Shown: piece after piece, positions 6,359-7,091 of the stretch
Numbering within the stretch: the stretch's first letter is position 1
Layout: the number at the start of each line of letters is the position of its first letter
Source: Sediminibacterium sp.
GTDB taxonomy: Bacteria > Bacteroidota > Bacteroidia > Chitinophagales > Chitinophagaceae
Direction: 5' to 3'
Assembly: GCA_028288645.1 (NCBI GenBank)
Contig: JAQBNJ010000283.1
Location: 1-7,091, forward strand
DNA length: 7,091 bases
The notes under the pieces: model-generated
The model's input: only the letters and a program-made list of their open reading frames with translations
Told to the model about the DNA's origin: nothing
The model's database searches: none
Made by a program: the position numbers and the translations under genes

Positions 6359-7091
6359 ATGCAAAAGATCCGTGCGATCATAGTAGATGATGAACCCAAT
6401 GCGAGAAGGGCATTGCGCGGGCTGCTGGAAGAGAATTTCAACCAGGTAGAAATAATGGCCGATTGTAAGAATGTACCTGAAGCAGTAAAAAGCATCAATA
6501 AACACAAACCCGATCTTATTTTCCTCGATATCGCCATGCCCGGATACAGCGGGTTTGAACTGCTTGATTTCTTTGATGAACAAAGCCTGAATTTCAAGAT
6601 CATCTTTGTTACAGCTTATAGCGAACACTCGTTGCGCGCATTTGAAACATCTGCCGTGGACTATATATTAAAACCTGTCCGCCTCGAACATATGACCCGC
6701 GCGTTGAAAAAGATAAGCGTTGAGGAGCCGGTAAATGAGAACATGCAATATAAAGTGCTGAAAGAAAATTTTTCCAACCAGTATGATAAGAAGATCGTAT
6801 TGCAAACCGCCGAAACCATTTTCGTGGTAAAGATGGACGATATTATTTACCTGCAGGCCGATGGAAGCTATACGCGTTTTTACACAACATCGCACGGTGT
6901 ACTAACGATCACCAAAAAACTGATCGACTTCGAATACCTCGAAAGCAGCGGCCCGTTTTTCAGAACACACAGGAGCTATATCGTGAACCTGAACCACATC
7001 AAAAAAGTAGATAAAAAAGAATTTATCTTAGTAATGAACAATGACGCGGAAGTTTATTTAGCGCAGGATAAAAAGAACATGTTGCTGGATA
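6359..7091 (+). CDS. LytTR-family response regulator (3' partial)
   Basis: This is the cognate DNA-binding regulator of the upstream kinase; 244 codons are present and the frame is still open at the window edge. Residues 1-120 form a receiver domain: acidic pair Asp10-Asp11 in IIVDDEPNARR, phospho-acceptor Asp57 in LIFLDIAMPGYSG, Thr85 in FVTAYSE and Lys105 in YILKPVRLEH. From about 144 a LytTR DNA-binding domain begins, with DDIIYLQADGSYTRFY (160-175) and the characteristic FFRTHRSYIVNLNHIKKV (200-217). Members are typically about 240-255 residues, so only a few residues are probably missing. The ATG at 6359 is the only start after an in-frame TAA at 6290-6292. The 87-base gap from the kinase holds no clear terminator, and co-transcription is likely. 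LytTR regulators usually bind paired direct repeats in target promoters; targets are not visible here. Confidence 0.95.
   Translation, partial: MQKIRAIIVDDEPNARRALRGLLEENFNQVEIMADCKNVPEAVKSINKHKPDLIFLDIAMPGYSGFELLDFFDEQSLNFKIIFVTAYSEHSLRAFETSAVDYILKPVRLEHMTRALKKISVEEPVNENMQYKVLKENFSNQYDKKIVLQTAETIFVVKMDDIIYLQADGSYTRFYTTSHGVLTITKKLIDFEYLESSGPFFRTHRSYIVNLNHIKKVDKKEFILVMNNDAEVYLAQDKKNMLLD

Overview
The window comes from a Bacteroidota chromosome, most likely Chitinophagaceae or a close relative. This is inferred from the gene families: an IPExxxVDY-family protein, a periplasmic-propeller LytS-type kinase next to a LytTR response regulator, and an M28 peptidase with a C-terminal PDZ domain. Moderate to low GC, the near absence of spaced Shine-Dalgarno sequences and the simple AATTTCTAAA-type spacer sequence fit as well. 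No phylogenetic marker is present, so genus cannot be given.

Left part (1-1674, plus strand): the C-terminal portion of an M28 zinc aminopeptidase with a PDZ domain, then an IPExxxVDY-family protein 12 bases downstream, then after an 81-base spacer a short pterin-4a-carbinolamine dehydratase. The first two are probably co-transcribed. The third may have its own expression unit, because the spacer carries a C5/G5 hairpin and a small direct repeat.

Middle (1675-2857): the dehydratase converges with selD (selenophosphate synthetase, minus strand). The 133-base convergent spacer contains a large imperfect palindrome (40-base arms, 32/40 matching) made of CACAGAG-like units. It is probably a dispersed repeat that may also act as a two-way terminator.

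Spacer 2858-3307: a 450-base divergent region between selD and the sensor kinase. It has no convincing gene but several hairpins, and one plus-strand frame stays open for 126 codons directly in front of the kinase. This is the least explained stretch of the window.

Right part (3308-7091, plus strand): a two-gene signalling unit. The first gene is a membrane sensor with signal peptide, beta-propeller, Y_Y_Y domain, one transmembrane helix and a LytS-type histidine kinase. The second, 87 bases later, is a LytTR-type response regulator that runs off the right edge. The kinase would sense a periplasmic signal and phosphorylate the regulator at Asp57, which would then bind target promoters; neither ligand nor targets can be read here.

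I found no strong evidence of a new biological system. Mobile genes, CRISPR arrays, tRNA and rRNA genes were not seen.
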